The position numbers and the translations under genes are program-made. From assembly GCA_026874595.1 (NCBI GenBank), contig CM049309.1, positions 94,200,723 through 94,264,722 of the forward strand: a stretch of DNA of 64,000 nt, given 5' to 3'. Positions 63,911-64,000 of the stretch are shown in pieces (position 1 is the first letter of the stretch; each line of letters opens with the position of its first letter). The notes beneath the pieces are model-generated. The model made no database searches. It had not been told where the DNA came from and saw only the letters and a program-made list of their open reading frames with translations. Source of the DNA: Sipunculus nudus. Taxonomy: Eukaryota > Annelida > Sipuncula > Golfingiida > Sipunculidae.

Positions 63911-64000
63911 TTGTGGACTACCCGTATTTCTGTTTATTTATTGCATACATAAAATCTTATGTAACTCTGTAAATGTTTGTTCTTTATGAGGACTGTAAGT
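63911..64000 (+). other. Window end, still inside HELQ intron 3
   Basis: There is no exon or splice signal of note. The HELQ frame resumes beyond this window. Confidence 0.5.

Overview
The window is nuclear DNA of an animal, most likely a bivalve or other mollusc. It is AT-rich, with long introns, GT-AG splice signals and little coding sequence. It is full of short non-autonomous repeats of a style I associate with bivalve genomes: GTATCC-ended repeats, modules rich in AGGTCA, modules carrying GGTGGCGCCACC, tRNA-derived SINE heads and hAT-like MITEs. The assignment rests on repeat style and gene structure only. I saw no bacterial-type gene organisation, no CRISPR array, no rRNA and no intact transposase or reverse transcriptase.

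Only two genes have clear support. The first ends at 21014-21362 (+), a terminal exon for a small protein with a prenylation box (CVIQ). A possible first coding exon with compatible splice phase lies at 6618-6640. The second is HELQ (+), a Ski2-type DNA repair helicase. Three consecutive coding exons (46215-46694, 47146-48406, 50451-50629) give residues 1-640, up to Walker A and motif Ia. The rest of the helicase must lie beyond the window.

Layout: 1-4660, no recognised gene; 4661-6130, a 44-bp minisatellite; 6618-21362, the CaaX gene with several minisatellites, a 1.14-kb tandem duplication and a Helitron-like element (18243-20568); 22-35 kb, repeat debris with a few weak exon candidates; 35.4-40.3 kb, three hAT-type elements with perfect 8-bp target duplications, one hosting a nested Helitron-like element; 43.6-46.2 kb, the region upstream of HELQ, with a CRE/E-box motif, a hAT MITE, a hairpin and a SINE; 46.2-50.6 kb, HELQ exons; 50574-62612, a giant satellite inside HELQ; 62766-63910, another GTATCC-ended repeat.

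The standout feature is the 12-kb satellite. Its 64-bp unit is a copy of the last 56 bases of HELQ exon 3 plus the first 8 bases of the following intron, including the splice donor, amplified about 187 times. The HELQ intron therefore begins with an array of near-perfect exon-end/donor copies. Higher-order duplications in steps of 24 and 12 units show that it is still being rearranged. The unit is open in all three minus-strand frames, so thousands of codons there look coding but are not.
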